Part shown: piece after piece, positions 62,699 through 64,000 of the stretch
How the letters are laid out: every line of letters begins with the position of its first letter
How positions within the stretch are numbered: the first letter of the stretch is position 1
The notes under the pieces: generated by a model
The model's database searches: none
Seen by the model: only the letters and a program-made list of their open reading frames with translations
Told to the model about the DNA's origin: nothing
NCBI RefSeq assembly: GCF_030159595.1
Contig: NZ_BSKJ01000003.1
Coordinates: 62,001 to 126,000, forward strand
Length of the DNA: 64,000 nt
From: Pseudomonas putida
GTDB taxonomy: Bacteria > Pseudomonadota > Gammaproteobacteria > Pseudomonadales > Pseudomonadaceae
Direction: 5' to 3'
Made by a program: the position numbers and the translations under genes

Positions 62699-63847
62699 TC
62701 AGCGCAAATCGCCAACCATCCTGGCCAGTGTTTCCAACACCGCCCCGGCCAGTGCCTTCGAACGTGCGCCTGACCACCCGGTTAGCGCATCGGGTGCGTC
62801 GTCATGGTCCTTGAACGGCATCTCCAGCGTCAGTGACAGGCAGTCATGCGCCATGCCCACCGCGTTGCAGGCCAGCGTGGTATTGGCCTGCCCCGGCTCG
62901 TCACGCGTATAGCCATGTACGGTCTGGAAGTCCTGGGTCAGGCTGCACAAGGTGCTGCGGAACTGCTCCTCCAGCGTTGCCAGGCGTGGCGTGTAGCCCG
63001 GGTTGCCCTCGCAGGCGGCGGTGAATACATGGGGGATCTCTTCATCGCCGTGCACATCGACGAAGGCATCCACCCCGTACTGCTTCATCTGTGCCTGGGC
63101 AAAGAACACCTCCGGGGTCAGCTCGACGCTGGCGTCCTGCCAGGCGCGGTTGAGGTCCTTGCCTTTGAAGTTGGTGCGCAGGTGGCCGAGGAAGGCGCCG
63201 TCCGGGTTCATGTTGGGGATCAGGTACAGGTCGGCCTTGGTCAGCAACTGCTGGATCACCGCATCGTTGGCCTGCAGGCGATCGATCACACCTTCCATGA
63301 ACCATTCGGCCATGTGCTCGCCCGGGTGCTGCTGGGCAATCAGCCACAGCTTGCGCTTGCCTGCGGCGCCATCGCCGGCGCGCAACAGCGGAATGTCGCG
63401 GCCCTGTACGCTACGGCCGCTGGCCAGCAACTCGACCCCTGGCAGCTGGCGAGCGCGTTCGATCAGTTGGTTGTGACGGGCGCGTGGGTAGGGCTCGAAG
63501 TAGGCGAACCAGATTTGCTCGTGTTCTGCTTTCACCTCGAACGACAGCGCCGTACCGTCGAACTGACTGGGGACGCGGAACCAGGTGTTCTGGTCGTAGC
63601 TGGCCACTGCGTTGTAGCCGCTCCAGGCATTTTTGTACGAGGAGCCCGATGCGTTGTCGAGGCTGAAGCGATGGACCTGGCCCGGTGTCAGCCCACTGAC
63701 CTTGAAGTAGAACCACTGGTAGTGACCGCTGTGGGTGTCGGGGCGGATGGCCAGGTGCACCTGGGCCGGGTTGCTGGCGTCCAGCACCTGGATATTGCCG
63801 GAATCGAAAGCGCAGTCGATCTGCACGGGGGACAGCGTCACGGTCAT
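62699..63847 (-). CDS. M14-family zinc carboxypeptidase (cytosolic carboxypeptidase-like)
   Basis: This 382-residue protein has a beta-sandwich N-terminal domain (about residues 1-115) typical of the cytosolic carboxypeptidase group, then an M14 domain. Zinc ligands are His and Glu in QHPGEHMAEW (about residues 172-181) and His in FVDVHGDEE (about 263-271). The substrate Arg/Asn region is NFKGKDLNRAW, and the catalytic Glu is in LTLEMPF. There is no signal peptide, so it acts in the cytoplasm. AAGGAG precedes the ATG. The natural substrate is unknown. Confidence 0.87.
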   Translation of the reverse strand: MTVTLSPVQIDCAFDSGNIQVLDASNPAQVHLAIRPDTHSGHYQWFYFKVSGLTPGQVHRFSLDNASGSSYKNAWSGYNAVASYDQNTWFRVPSQFDGTALSFEVKAEHEQIWFAYFEPYPRARHNQLIERARQLPGVELLASGRSVQGRDIPLLRAGDGAAGKRKLWLIAQQHPGEHMAEWFMEGVIDRLQANDAVIQQLLTKADLYLIPNMNPDGAFLGHLRTNFKGKDLNRAWQDASVELTPEVFFAQAQMKQYGVDAFVDVHGDEEIPHVFTAACEGNPGYTPRLATLEEQFRSTLCSLTQDFQTVHGYTRDEPGQANTTLACNAVGMAHDCLSLTLEMPFKDHDDAPDALTGWSGARSKALAGAVLETLARMVGDLR

Positions 63848-63965
63848 GGGCCGGGCTCCTTATCGGGCGTTGTTGTAGGGGTACTGTACACGGCTTGGCC
63901 CGGTCGACGCCAAAATCGCACTGGCCACGCCACCGCATTGTGTTGATGCCTTGGCGGCCTGCAGG

Positions 63966-64000
63966 TTATTTGAAGAACTGGCTCGGTGTGGTGCCGAACT
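63966..64000 (-). CDS. C-terminal end of a probable AraC-family regulator (partial)
   Basis: Only about 10 codons are inside the window, reading FGTTPSQFFK and a stop on the minus strand. This matches the end of the AraC DNA-binding domain (F-G-x-x-P-S-x-F/Y), but so short a piece cannot be assigned further. Confidence 0.5.
   Translation of the reverse strand, partial: FGTTPSQFFK

Overview
The window is about 62% GC chromosomal DNA from a Pseudomonas of the P. putida type. The evidence is the gene content and order (cysB-cysH-pabB; a GntR-controlled prpR-prpB-prpC-acnD-prpF-prpD cluster beside acnB; prpE; a bacteriophytochrome operon; a Csu-type pilus operon), the REP-like intergenic palindromes and the codon usage. 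No homology search was run, so names rest on motifs and remembered family features.

Layout. 1-3.6 kb: end of a universal stress protein gene, cysB, cysH and pabB. 3.7-6.8 kb: a three-gene minus-strand operon (retropepsin-like protease, membrane-bound inactive transglutaminase, ATP-grasp ligase). 7.0-15.8 kb: the 2-methylcitrate cycle operon for propionate, with a candidate PrpR operator pair and a REP inverted pair in nearly every gene gap; acnB converges on it at 15.9-18.6 kb. 18.9-21.2 kb: a DUF1289 protein, queD, scraps of a prophage and a HigBA-type toxin-antitoxin pair. 21.4-24.0 kb: two PepSY proteins with a two-component system, in the arrangement of the Pseudomonas bqsPQRS iron-sensing operon. 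24.1-25.4 kb: a structured non-coding region ending in a terminator, then an HPP-CBS membrane protein. 25.4-28.3 kb: a LysR regulator divergent from prpE, the propionyl-CoA ligase that feeds the prp operon 12 kb away.

28.4-49.3 kb is an accessory amino-acid catabolism region. Its first half looks like a hydroxyproline-type operon: ABC transporter, DapA-like lyase/deaminase, DadA-like flavin dehydrogenase, aldehyde dehydrogenase and a proline-racemase-family protein, with a GntR regulator and an SDR downstream. Its second half has a LysR regulator divergent from a beta-alanine/omega-amino-acid transaminase, a malonate-semialdehyde-type dehydrogenase and a second class III aminotransferase; then a diaminopropionate ammonia-lyase divergent from an Lrp regulator, an amino acid permease, an orphan binding protein paralogous to the one in the first half, and another SDR. 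Together these suggest uptake and breakdown of unusual imino or beta-amino acids.

49.4-56.1 kb: zapE, tRNA-Gln(TTG), then a light-sensing operon (bacteriophytochrome, single-domain response regulator, hybrid kinase). 56.3-62.6 kb: an archaic chaperone-usher (Csu-type) pilus operon with four small spore-coat-U-type subunits, chaperone, usher and a two-domain tip protein. 62.7 kb to the end: an M14 carboxypeptidase and the last codons of a probable AraC-type regulator.
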